A stretch of DNA of 64,000 nucleotides from Isochrysis galbana. Lineage: Eukaryota; Haptophyta; Isochrysidales; Isochrysidaceae. How positions within the stretch are numbered: the first letter of the stretch is position 1; each line of letters begins with the position of its first letter. Shown piece after piece: positions 43,516-52,427 of this stretch. The stretch is taken from NCBI GenBank assembly GCA_018136815.1, contig CM030931.1, positions 3,029,801 through 3,093,800 of the forward strand, read 5' to 3'. Under the pieces are notes generated by a model that saw only the letters and a list, made by a program, of their open reading frames with translations, searched no databases and was not told the DNA's origin. Made by a program: the position numbers and the translations under genes.

Positions 43516-43910
43516 CCACTCACCCAGCGAGCGAGGCCGGTCGGTTGCGGGGGGGGGGGGTGCGGGGAGTGCACGGGGGGGGGAGGCGCGCGCGCGGGGG
43601 GGCGCGCGGGGGGGGGTGTCTTACGAAGGTCTTATGAGTGTCTTACGACACGAAAGTAAGTAAGACAGTAAACAGGGGTTCTTACTAAGACCGCCGCGGA
43701 CGTAAGTAAGACAGTAAGCAGACGTGCTTACCAAAAATTTTCGTAAGACTCTTAAGACTCTCATAAGATTTCTTCGTAAGCAGCCAACACTGAAATATCC
43801 TGCTCATATCCTGAAATATCCTGAAATATCCCGAACTATCCCGCGAGCCGATATCCGCCCAAATATCCCGGGAAATATTCGGAATATTTCCGCCTGGCCC
43901 TACGGCCGAC

Positions 43911-44075
43911 ACGCACAATCAAGACCAACGGCGGGAGAAGCTACCGGTTCACCGTGGGCAGCGGCATGCCGCAGGGCTGCCCGTTGTCACCGCTCACGTT
44001 TCTCCTAACCACAGAGGCGCTCACCCGTGCTATCAACGGCGACGACGACATAAGCGGCGTAGACCTGAACGGTTA
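43911..44075 (+). pseudogene. LINE 1 reverse transcriptase, continuation
   Basis: Immediately right of the hAT duplication the frame reads TRTIKTNGGRSYRFTVGSGM and then PQGCPLSPLTFLLTTEALTR (motif B). It follows directly on the residues lost at 38245. It ends near 44075 without motif C. Confidence 0.85.
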
Positions 44076-44592
44076 TATATAGCCTGAAAATAAGCCAGTT
44101 TCGGCGCGCCCTCGCAGGCAATCTCCAAGAGTGAGATGAGCCTTGCTCTGACAGCAGCCCGCCGCCTCCTCAACCGAGCACACCTCACGCTGCGCGCCGC
44201 GCGCCGCACCCTGCACCCTGCACCCTCGTTCTCGCGAGCTGTTGCCGGTTTGGACTTGGACCCCTCCGCTTCACACGTACACGTAGACCGCGTGAAGTTG
44301 AAGTTGCTGCGGCCGCCGGACCCTCCCTTCGGCTCCCTCCCTTGGGCGCCTATGTAGGTCCGCCTTGCCCCTCTTAATCTCGTGCCCCTCGGCGCCTTCC
44401 TTTAGTTCTTATCTCCCTAGCGCGTGCACACCAGTTACGACGTCTCAAGGTGTGTCCGAGCTACCTGCTAGAACTTCTGCTAGTAAATTACTACTTTAGA
44501 TTGTGCGGCCTAGTGTCGATCTCTTTTCTGGTTTCTCATACTCCCTACAATACTGTGAAGCAGGGGGGGCCGCGAGCACGCCAGCGACGGCG
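44076..44592. other. Repeat debris and upstream region of the Tudor/HNH gene
   Basis: Contains copy 2 of the 47-bp exact repeat (44108-44154). A short frame at 44136-44357 is not convincing. The rest may be 5' UTR of the following gene. Confidence 0.4.
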
Positions 44593-45588
44593 ATGCCGAA
44601 GCCCTTGTACGGCGGCAACAAGAACAAGAAGAAAAAGAATGACAGCGGCATGGCACGCGGGGACGACTTGACATCAAGTGGCGAATGGTTAACGCTCGCA
44701 CCCTTGGCTTTCATGTCCGACGAGGCCCGCTTCGATGCTATCCTGGCGGCCTTCGCAGAGGCAGTCGCAGTCCTGGATGCACAGCGCTTTGACGCACCGA
44801 CGGGAACCCGTGAGATGGTAGCGGGTTCATTCCTCGAGGCGGCATTATCTCGACCTCACCTTGACTGTGAGGCGAGCTGGGTCGAGGTCCTTCAAGAGAT
44901 TGTAGAAGAGCAGGCATGCACCCCTCTGGCATGCAACGATGATGAGGAGTCCATTGACGGTGCCAGGCGTGTGATCAGCGCAATGCTCAAATACCGGGTG
45001 CTGTGCAAGCTGCCGCCGCCGCCGCCGCCGCTTGCGCCAGGTGATGAAGTACTCGCAGTGCTCGTAGAGGATGGTGAGTGGCACCAAGCCATCGTCGAGT
45101 CGACGGAAGCTGGGGTTGGAGCATCCAGCATATCATCACGACAAACCGCAGGAGGGACAGTGCTTGTTCGGTTCATCGAATGGGGCAAAGTGCAACTCAC
45201 AGCTGCGCGGGATGTCACTCGCCTTGCTTCTGTGGTAGATGATGACGAAGAGGGGGACAGCGGCGGTCGCTTACGTGGCTGTGACTGTGAGATTTGTGGA
45301 CGCATGACAAAGTTGACATTTCACCATTTGGTCCCCAAGGAAACCCATCATCGATATGTTGGGAAATGCCTTCCGGAGGGCCTATTGGATGCAGTGCCCG
45401 ACGCTGAGCCGACTAGAATATTCCTTAACTCATATGGCGCGATGTTATGTAGGCCGTGTCATTCCACCGTTCACAAATTTGCTCCAAATGGGGTTCTTGC
45501 ACAACGCTTTTTCACACTTGAGAGACTTCTTGCTCAAGAGCCAATTCAGAGATGGGCGAAGTTTGCGGCAAAGAGCCTCAAACGTTGA
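44593..45588 (+). CDS. Tudor-like plus HNH nuclease-like protein
   Basis: A single exon of 331 residues starting MPKPLYGGNKNKKKKNDSG, a basic tail. Residues about 155-220 (LAPGDEVLAVLVEDGEWHQA, VRFIEWGKVQLTAARDV) have the pattern of a Tudor/SMN-type domain. Residues about 235-300 form an HNH-like domain: CEICGRMTKLTFHHLVPKET with the catalytic-type HH, then CRPCHSTVHKF with the CxxC and H. The middle has a Pro run. Tudor domains read methylated Arg or Lys; HNH domains cut nucleic acid. A nuclear nuclease or RNA/DNA-processing role is inferred. A longer upstream start (44503) is possible but less likely. Confidence 0.7.
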   Translation: MPKPLYGGNKNKKKKNDSGMARGDDLTSSGEWLTLAPLAFMSDEARFDAILAAFAEAVAVLDAQRFDAPTGTREMVAGSFLEAALSRPHLDCEASWVEVLQEIVEEQACTPLACNDDEESIDGARRVISAMLKYRVLCKLPPPPPPLAPGDEVLAVLVEDGEWHQAIVESTEAGVGASSISSRQTAGGTVLVRFIEWGKVQLTAARDVTRLASVVDDDEEGDSGGRLRGCDCEICGRMTKLTFHHLVPKETHHRYVGKCLPEGLLDAVPDAEPTRIFLNSYGAMLCRPCHSTVHKFAPNGVLAQRFFTLERLLAQEPIQRWAKFAAKSLKR

Positions 45589-46049
45589 CGCTGCATTCCA
45601 CTTTTTTGGAGGATGCCTAATCATCTTCTCTTGACACTCTGTGGCTGGATTGTGTTTGGTACTTCTTCATTCTACAACGCACAGCAGTGAGGGGACATGA
45701 TGTGATCGACACGTGCACGTGCACATGCTGCGACAATGCGCGTGACGGAAAGTGCCTCTACCGCGTCAGATAAGAATGCAAATAGTGTTCGAAGAATCCC
45801 TCCACGTCCCGTCGTGAAAACGTAGGATCCTCTGCCTACCGTTGGTTGGTTTCTCCTATCCCCCCTACAGGATTGGTTGATTTTGATTTCTCTCCCCTCC
45901 CCCGCAACATTGGTTGATTTCCCTCTCTCAAGCAAGAAGCGTTCATTTGGTCTCACTCCCACCTATGCCCGTAGTTGCTTCATTGAATCGGAATACTGAA
46001 GGGGGTGATACGGAATAACGGTAACGGACGAGGGGGAAGCTACGTTGTT
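45589..46049. other. Intergenic, no gene seen
   Basis: Contains the 3' region of the Tudor/HNH gene and a direct repeat of TTGGTTGATTT (about 45871 and 45910). Nothing else is evident. Confidence 0.35.
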
Positions 46050-46064
46050 TTCAAGCGGAAGACG

Positions 46065-46819
46065 CCAACTAAGTTTATACTTGGTTGCCCCATGGGGGGG
46101 CACGAGCCCCCCCCCTCTCTCCACTCCTCCCCTGCCATGGGGGAGGAACCACCCATCCTCCTGGCACGCCTGATGGCTTGCCAGGAGGCCACTGCCCTAC
46201 TGACCCACTCCCTTCCCCACAGGCTCGCCCCATTCGCCCATCCTGGCCCCTCGTGGCCAGCCCATTGCTCCAACCCCCCCTCCCCCCCTGGTCGACAGGC
46301 AGACAGGTGCAGATTGGGGGCCCCAGAGGCTCAAGAGCGCCAGCGAGGGAGAGGCAGGGGAGACCAGGGCCCAGTCCCAGCCTCCTCTGCCCCCAGAGCT
46401 GGCCTCCAGGAGCCTCCAGGGGCCGCCAGCAGGCAGCTGCAGGCCTGCCGCAGGCGCGCCATCGCGCGTGCCGCAGGAGAGGGGAGAGAGAGCGCGGAGA
46501 AGGGGGTGGGCGGAGCGAGAGCTCCGCTCACCGAAAAATAGGTAAGTCCCGCACCTGTTTACAGGATAAGTCGGGGCTGAGACCGCCGCCCACTCGGAGA
46601 CACAGGAGGAAGGGGGGGAATGATCACCGGGGGGGGGCGCGGGCCACCGGACCATATCTAAGCCCTTCACCCCTATCCCCCTAGTAGTGCACGGGGGGAG
46701 TCGCCTTATGGCGGGGGGAGAAGGGCCGGGGAAGTGGGGGTGTAGAAAGTTTCCTACGTGAGTAGAAAGTAGAGGGTCCACGGCCGCGTGTGCGGTGAGA
46801 CTATTAAAAGGTTTATTTA
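46065..46819 (+). mobile_element. Retroposon copy E, full length
   Basis: A 755-bp copy with the 15-bp duplication TTCAAGCGGAAGACG at 46050-46064 and 46820-46834. The 5' hairpin is AACTAAGT-TTAT-ACTTGGTT (46067-46086). The 3' end is CTATTAAAAGGTTTATTTA, the alternative end type shared with copy A. It shows no usable coding frame and contains the conserved splice-donor-like AGGTAAGT at about 46540. Confidence 0.92.
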
Positions 46820-46837
46820 TTCAAGCGGAAGACGACC

Positions 46838-46983
46838 ACACTAAGGTCACGTTCAGTAGTCGAATATGGGACCGACTCAAGTTGAGCCATCAAATGTCCA
46901 GTTATTTTATAGTTTGGTGCCAATCTTAAAATCACATAGCATTTTAACATTAGATTTGTGCCGCTCTCAAATATCATATAACA
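46838..46983 (-). repeat. Dispersed TIR-like repeat fragment
   Basis: Read on the minus strand it includes GGACATTTGATGGCTCAAC and GTCGGTCCCATATTCGA, matching 32721-32785 and 51925-51975 (plus). The adjoining CATAGCATTTTAACATTAG stretch matches 52430-52560 in part. It may be the end of an unidentified DNA transposon. Confidence 0.55.
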
Positions 46984-46985
46984 TT

Positions 46986-47345
46986 GGAACTAAGTTTATA
47001 CTTATTTCGCCCATGGGGGGGCACGAGCCCCCCCCCCCCCCCTCTCCACTCCTCCCCTGCCATGGGGGAGGAACCACCCATGCTCCTAGCATGCCTGATG
47101 GCTTGCCAGGAGCAAACTGCCATGCTGACCCACTCTCTCACTGGCAGGCTTGCCTTCCTCGCGCTCGCGCGTCCTGGCCTGTCGTGGCCAGCCCATCGCT
47201 CCATACCCCCTCTCCCCCTCTGTCCTCTGTTCGACAGGCAGACAAGTGCAGAGTGGGGGCCCCTGAGGCTCATGAGCGCCAGCGAGGGAGAGGCAGGGGA
47301 GGCTAGGGCCCAGCCCCAACCTCCTCTGCCCCTTGAGCTGGCCTC
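46986..47345 (+). mobile_element. Retroposon copy H, 3' truncated
   Basis: Starts AACTAAGTTTATACTTATTT and follows the 5' half of the family to GAGCTGGCCTCTAGGAG, then joins the dispersed GTTCCGTCAAAAGAGGA motif. The 3' half is missing. Confidence 0.8.
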
Positions 47346-47473
47346 TAGGAGAAGTCGCGTTCCGTCAAAAGAGGACCACAATCTGTTTTCTTTTAAGTTA
47401 TGAACAATATTGGTACAAAACAAGGCTGTGTATAGAAACTTTTTTTTTAAAATAAAGTCGCCGTATACGAGAT

Positions 47474-48127
47474 GTTTCGTTTACGCAGCACATGTGATTA
47501 CTTGCAATCATTGAGCACGCCGTGCGTATGCGCATCGACTTCCCCCTCGCGAGGGCGCCGTGCGTGCGCATAGAAACTTTTTTCCCTAAGGCCCACATTA
47601 ACGTAAAGTAGCCATATACGAGATGTTTCGTTTGCGCAGCACGTGTGATTGCTTGCAATCATTGTGCACGCCGTGCGTATGCACATCGGCTTCCCCCCCC
47701 CGCGGGGCGCCGTGCGTGCGCATAGCAACTTCCAGGAAGGTGCACGCCGTGCGTTCACTCTTTTCGCGGGGGAACTCTGGGCGCGGAGGACGGGCGGAAC
47801 AAAGTGTGATTGCGTTTCGTTTACGCAGCACATGTGATTACTTGCAATCATTGAGCACGCCGTGCGTATGCGCATCGACTTCCCCCTCGCGAGGGCGCCG
47901 TGCGTGCGCATAGAAACTTTTTTCCCTAAGGCCCACATTAACGTAAAGTAGCCATATACGAGATGTTTCGTTTGCGCAGCACGTGTGATTGCTTGCAATC
48001 ATTGTGCACGCCGTGCGTATGCACATCGACTTCCCCCCCGCGGGGCGCCGTGCGTGCGCATAGCAACTTCCAGGAAGGTGCACGCCGTGCGTTCACTCTT
48101 TCCGCGGGGGACTCTGGACGCAGAGGC
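47474..48127. repeat. Tandem duplication, period 340 bp
   Basis: The segment beginning GTTTCGTTTACGCAGCACAT at 47474 recurs at 47814 and the two units stay nearly identical through about 47800 and 48127. Each unit itself contains two related half-modules (CACGCCGTGCGTATGC(G/A)CATCG). An inverted copy of the second half-module lies at about 51508-51730. Confidence 0.88.
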
Positions 48128-49075
48128 GGTCGGGAACCGCGGGGGCACCCCTGGGACCGGGGAAAATATTACCGTATATTGCGAAAACACTGACGTAAAC
48201 GATCGAGGTCTTGGGGTCTCTCCGCTCCCCCGGGGCCCCCTCCCCCGGGTCCCCTCCTCCCCCCTCTCATCGACCTACCAGAGAGAGACGGCTCCTACTG
48301 CCTGCCTCCCTCCTCCCTCCTCGCTCACCCTCCAGCTCTCTCCTCGCCCTCGTCTTCCTCACGATGGTGGCGACTCGGCGCGCATCGGTACGGTCCTCCG
48401 TCCTCTCGTCTCGTGCTCCTGCTCGCTGGTTTCGTTCGACTCGCTCGACACCGCCACCTGTCGACTGGACGCCGAGCGCAAGCGCTGCTCGCACGACTCG
48501 TTCCTCTTCTTGCTCCAAGGGCGCGGCGGAGGAGGCGGATCCTGTTCGCGTTCCTGATGCCGAGGAGCTCTCGGATCTCGCGTACGTACAGGGAGTCGAA
48601 GGTTTGGAGACTAGCCCCATACCTGCACCACCGGAGATGTAGGTCGACCAGCCTGTCGGCTCTCATTCTTCACCGCCATACTCAACGAGAGTGCTGGAGG
48701 GCGATAGAAGGTTGGGAGTCGAAGAGAGCCCCTGAGAAGTTTGGAGACTGGTCCCATACCTGCACCACCGGAGATGTAGGTCGACAGCCATACTTACGGG
48801 AAGTCAACGAGAGTCCTGGAGGGCGATAGAAGGTTGGAAGTTTCCACATCTCTACTACCGGGGATGTTGTTCGACGGCCTCTCGGGTGTGCTTTGCCACA
48901 TACTCGCGGAAACGGGCGAACGGCGGAGAGGGCCGCGCGAGCTCGGCGGTACCTCAGACCCCCTTCCCAGCGCGCTCTTCGCTCTAGGTGTATCCTGTCG
49001 TGCGCGCTTCGTCCGCTCGGTGTGGAACTGGTGTTTTGTGTCCGCAAAAATGTTGAACTACTATATGCACGACCG
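48128..49075. other. Upstream region of the ankyrin gene with direct repeat
   Basis: A direct repeat of about 140 bp: GGTTTGGAGAC near 48600 recurs as AGTTTGGAGAC near 48739, each followed by CCCATACCTGCACCACCGGA. CTGGAGGGCGATAGAAGGTT also occurs twice (48693, 48814). A 143-codon frame (48211-48642) is Ser/Pro-rich and not convincing. Confidence 0.6.
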
Positions 49076-50002
49076 ATGTCGTCACCTGAAAACTCGGAGG
49101 TGTCGCTACTTGATGTAGTTGAGGTTCCGGATCTACTAGAACAATTGGGAGGAGCTACTCTGGTATCTTTACTTGGGGCCGCTCCGCGTCTGAGGGATAT
49201 CGCGAAAGGGTTGAAAATCAGAATTGACAATTTTCATCAATTAGAGAAGCTTTCTGAACGACTGAGTACTTTCACAGTAGACGCATTCGATAAAGACCTC
49301 ATTGATTATGGTAAACGCGCCATTCTAGTAGGTAACTTGAAGTCACTGTGGATAGTCTTGAACTCGCTCCAAGATGCAACTAGTATTAATCAACCACACG
49401 GGGCGTGCGGTGATACGTTGCTAGATTTGGCGACTAGGCGTATGGACTACAGAGCGGTCCAACTCTTGTTAACTCATGGAGCAACTGCTACTGTTGTAGA
49501 TTGTACACAACACACGCCGCTGCACCATGCAGCAAGGAATGGTGACATCCAACTTGTAGCCACGCTGACAGATGTGTCAGATGTTAACGCACAAAACAAA
49601 TGGGGCGAGACTCCTCTTCACATTGCGGCGCAGAAAGGCCATGCGGACTGCGTAAGTTTTCTCATAGAACGCGGAGCTGATGTCAACATTAAAGGGTATG
49701 TATATCAAAACACTCCATTGCATATGGCAGCGGAGAAAGGACACCTTGCGTGTGTCGAACTTCTTGTCAATACAGAAATTATTAATCTTCGAAATCGCCT
49801 CGGTTATTCTCCTCTTCATCTTGCGGCGATGGGTGGTCACGCGCAATGTGTCGCGTTTCTCATCGATCAAGGAGCGAACGTCAATAACGTGGCTAACAAT
49901 CTACAAACTCCATTGCGTTCAATCATCACGCGCATAAGAGACCAGCGATACTCTGAAGTACATCAAATTCTAATCCGAGCGATTGTCGCTAATGACGTGT
50001 AA
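49076..50002 (+). CDS. Ankyrin-repeat protein
   Basis: A single exon of 308 residues from the ATG at 49076 (MSSPENSEVSLLDVVE). Five ankyrin-type repeats occupy about residues 110-295, with the signatures TLLDLATRRMDYRAVQLLL, TPLHHAARNGDIQLV, TPLHIAAQKGHADCVSFLIE, TPLHMAAEKGHLACVELLV and SPLHLAAMGGHAQCVAFLID. The N-terminal 100 residues are helical with no named domain. Base composition is AT-richer than neighbouring host genes, and repeats flank the locus, so horizontal or mobile origin is possible. Ankyrin repeats bind other proteins; the partner is unknown. Confidence 0.8.
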   Translation: MSSPENSEVSLLDVVEVPDLLEQLGGATLVSLLGAAPRLRDIAKGLKIRIDNFHQLEKLSERLSTFTVDAFDKDLIDYGKRAILVGNLKSLWIVLNSLQDATSINQPHGACGDTLLDLATRRMDYRAVQLLLTHGATATVVDCTQHTPLHHAARNGDIQLVATLTDVSDVNAQNKWGETPLHIAAQKGHADCVSFLIERGADVNIKGYVYQNTPLHMAAEKGHLACVELLVNTEIINLRNRLGYSPLHLAAMGGHAQCVAFLIDQGANVNNVANNLQTPLRSIITRIRDQRYSEVHQILIRAIVANDV

Positions 50003-50212
50003 CGAAACTGTTTTGGCATGGGGCAGGCATCCACTCAGATTTCAGCGGGTGATATTTTGAAAAAACAAGAGAAGGGTGCGAAGGTGCGACAGTTTTCTTA
50101 CTGATTTTCCGCGATGATGACCGTTTTCCCGCGCGTAGGGTGCGCATGGAAGTTTCCGCACGCCGTCCCGGATGCGCAGAAAAAAGGGTTTCGTATGTAC
50201 TGTGCACGCATC

Positions 50213-50341
50213 CGCGGGGGGACCGATGCACATCGCGCCGTGCCCATGCACGGCGTGCACCGATGTGATTAGCGAAGAAGCTTTGACGGCCTATCTCTCT
50301 TATAATTTTAACAAGATCTAATGTTAAACAACTACAATACA
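50213..50341. repeat. Direct repeat of about 128 bp, copy 1 (copy 2 at 51794-51921)
   Basis: Both copies read CGCGGGGGGACCGATGCACA and continue through GATGTGATTAGCGAAGAAGC and TTAACAAGATCTAATGTTAA to ACTACAATAC, with a few differences. Copy 2 lies at the right side of the same cassette. Copy 1 overlaps the start of the next small frame. Confidence 0.88.
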
Positions 50342-50740
50342 GACGTCCCTTTCTCCAGACACCTGAGCACAGACACTGTGGTCTATTTCCGTGACACAAT
50401 CCTTGGTACCCAGCGAGCAGCATTTGCATGCACGCTAGTTCATCACGGTCGGTATATGCGCATCGACTTCCCCCCCGTAGAAAAGAAGGAGCGGGCTGGT
50501 GTGCACACGTCCAGCTTGCTTGCGAAAGGCGAACGAGAAGTACGTCTCTATGTTACCTTTGCGCGCGCCGCGCACTTCAGTCCCTCACCCTTCGACGAGG
50601 TCTACGCCCAGCTGTCGGAAGAGGCTTGCAATGCTCTCCTGTTCAAGAAGGCCGACGCTCAAAATGTTCACTTTCGAAGATTGCCCAGTCCAATGCCACA
50701 TGGGGCGCAAGCGAGACGATGGGGGGCAGTTGCCGAGTAG
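50321..50740 (+). CDS. Hypothetical small protein
   Basis: A 139-codon frame starting MLNNYNTDVPFSRHL. The middle (TVVYFRDTILGTQRAAFACT, REVRLYVTFARAAHF, FDEVYAQLSEEACNALLF) alternates strands and helices and has normal amino-acid use. The end overlaps repeat-like sequence. I recognise no family. The start lies inside the repeat at 50213-50341, which could supply a promoter. Confidence 0.35.
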   Translation: MLNNYNTDVPFSRHLSTDTVVYFRDTILGTQRAAFACTLVHHGRYMRIDFPPVEKKERAGVHTSSLLAKGEREVRLYVTFARAAHFSPSPFDEVYAQLSEEACNALLFKKADAQNVHFRRLPSPMPHGAQARRWGAVAE

Positions 50741-50757
50741 ATTGGAAAGCATGACCA

Positions 50758-51213
50758 TCAGAATAGCTTCCATGAGCAGCGGGAGGCTACTTGAGTGGAA
50801 GCGCACATCTGGCTGGCATTCGACTGCTGCGACGATGAATTGAAGTTGGTTGAAGATTGGACAAGGGTGGGGGGTGCTTTCTGGATGAGCGAAAGGAACC
50901 GCTGTACCCTGGGGTGAGCCATGGGGAAACGTTGGAGCAATTCCTGCTTTTTGGCCTCGAACACCAGTTCCATGTCATGGTCAGGGTCGTCGAGTAGGAT
51001 GGCGCTCTTGATCAGAACGTCGAGAGCGACGATGTGTGCACTCTGGGTGTACGGCGTGAGAGTTCGCTTGACCGCGGGCTCGACACTGGAGTCGGTTCCC
51101 TCCTGGGTGCATTTGCGCTTGGTGGAAGTCTGGGAGCGCTCTTCGAGTTGAAACTGGTTGGAGTGAGCGCCTGGCGATGCAGCGCTCGTGGTGACCGGTG
51201 TGTGCATGAGCAT
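50758..51213 (-). CDS. Hypothetical small protein
   Basis: A 151-codon frame starting MLMHTPVTTSAASPGAH. The centre (QSAHIVALDVLIKSAILLDD, MELVFEAKKQELLQRFPMAH, VQRFLSLIQKAPP) is helical and looks like real protein. The start is chosen because further upstream the frame is only the Pro/Cys translation of the adjoining minisatellite. It is convergent with the small frame at 50321. No family is recognised. Confidence 0.4.
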   Translation of the reverse strand: MLMHTPVTTSAASPGAHSNQFQLEERSQTSTKRKCTQEGTDSSVEPAVKRTLTPYTQSAHIVALDVLIKSAILLDDPDHDMELVFEAKKQELLQRFPMAHPRVQRFLSLIQKAPPTLVQSSTNFNSSSQQSNASQMCASTQVASRCSWKLF

Positions 51214-51239
51214 TTCGATGGACGAGCAATAGGTGAGGA

Positions 51240-51445
51240 AGGGGCACGAGGAAGGGCAGGAAGGGCAGGGCAGGAGGAAGAGCAGGAAGGGCAGGGCAGG
51301 AGGAAGGGCAGGAGGAAGGGCAGGAGGAAGGGCAGGAGGAAGGGCAGGAGGAAGGGGGCAGGAGGAAGGGGGCAGGAGGAAGGGGCAGGAGGAAGGGGGC
51401 AGGAGGAAGGGGGCAGGAGGAAGGGGGCAGGAGGAAGGGCAGGTC
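51240..51445. repeat. GGCAGGAGGAAGG minisatellite
   Basis: About 15 units of 12-15 bp (AGGAGGAAGGGCAGG and AGGAGGAAGGGGGCAGG). The open frames through it are low-complexity and should not be taken as genes. Confidence 0.92.
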
Positions 51446-51507
51446 CTTCCGCACTTTTCGCCAAGAAGGAACGGCGTGCAGAAAAAGTTGTTATGCTGCA
51501 TGATGAG

Positions 51508-51730
51508 TGGCAATCACACTCTGTTCCGCCCGCGCCCAGAGTTCCCCCGCGAAAAGAGTGAACGCACGGCGTGCACCTTCCTGGAAGTTGCTATGCGCAC
51601 GCACGGCGCCCCCGCGGGGGGTGCGCCGGTGCACATCGCGCCGTGCCCACGCACGGCGTGCACATGTGATTGCAAGTCATCACAGGCGCTGTGTAACGAA
51701 ACATCTCTTATATGGCCAGTTTACGTAGTT
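51508..51730. repeat. Inverted copy of the 47.5-48.1 kb repeat
   Basis: The reverse complement of this stretch (CGCGGGGGAACTCTGGGCGC, AACTTCCAGGAAGGTGCACG, GAGATGTTTCGTTACACAGC) follows the order of the direct repeats at 47600-47830 and 47945-48127, with a few gaps and changes. The cassette between them holds the ankyrin gene and small frames. Confidence 0.8.
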
Positions 51731-51981
51731 GCTAGTTGTGGGCCGCAGGGGCTACACACACGGAACGGGTTGACATGCGCGCGCACGGCGTATCCGCGGG
51801 GGGACCGATGCACATCGCGCCGTGCCCATGCACGGTATGCACCGATGTGATTAGCGAAGAAGCTTTGACGGCCTCTCTCTTATAATTTTAACAAGATCTA
51901 ATGTTAAACAACTACAATACAACTGTGGACATTTGATCGCTCAATTCGACTGATGTCCCACTATTGACGGAACGACACCTA

Positions 51982-52427
51982 GCCTCCAAGGGTCGCCAGG
52001 GGCAGCTGCAGGCCTGCAGGCCTATCGCAAGCGCGCCATCGCGCGTGCCGCAGGAGAGGAGGAGAGGGGAGAGAGAGCGCGGAGAAGGGGGTGGGGGGAG
52101 CGAGAGCTCCGCTCACCGAAAAATAGGTAAGTCCCGCACCTGTTTACCTGTTTACAGGATAAGTCGGGTCTGAGGCCGCCGCCACAGCCCGGTAGTCATA
52201 GGAGGAAGGGGGGAACGGATCACGGGGGGGGGGGGGGGGGGGGGGGGGCACCGGACCATTTCTAAGCCCAAGCCCTTCACCCCGATCCCCCTAGTAGTGC
52301 ACGCGGGGAGCCGCCTGATGGCGGGGGGGGGAAGGGCCGGGGGAGTGGGGGTGTAGAAAGTATACTGCTACGTGTGGGTAGTGGTTCCATTGTTCCATTC
52401 GCCGCCAGTGCGGTAAGAATATTATGA
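51982..52427 (+). mobile_element. Retroposon copy F, 5' truncated
   Basis: Starts near GCCTCCAAGGGTCGCCAGGG and follows the 3' half of the family to GCGGTAAGAATATTATGAAG, the end type of copy D. It has a poly-G run at about 52227-52247. The 5' half, including the hairpin, is missing, as often seen for target-primed insertions. Confidence 0.85.

Larger units (their letters stand above)
38246..43902 (-). mobile_element. hAT-type DNA transposon inserted in LINE 1
   Basis: The ends are TAGGGCCAGCCAGGCGGAAA (left) and, in reverse complement, TAGGGCCAGGCGGAAATATT (right), an inverted repeat apart from a 4-bp CCAG duplication. The flanking 8-bp duplication CGGCCGAC lies at 38238-38245 and 43903-43910. 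TAGGG ends, an 8-bp duplication and a BED-type finger inside (43072-43515, minus) assign it to hAT. ATATCC-rich subterminal repeats occupy both ends. The element is 5.66 kb only because a LINE has inserted into it; without that it is about 1.1 kb and has no complete transposase. Confidence 0.85.

Noticed and set aside
44136-44357. 73-codon Arg/Leu-rich frame as a small organelle-targeted protein
   Set aside because: It starts inside the 47-bp dispersed repeat and ends without any recognisable mature domain.
47498-48193. Frames of 60-170 codons in the 47.5-48.1 kb repeats
   Set aside because: They repeat with the 340-bp unit and shift frame between units; no protein-like conservation.
51034-51561. 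Gly/Arg-rich and Pro/Cys-rich frames across the 51.24-51.45 kb minisatellite
   Set aside because: They are translations of a short tandem repeat in several frames.
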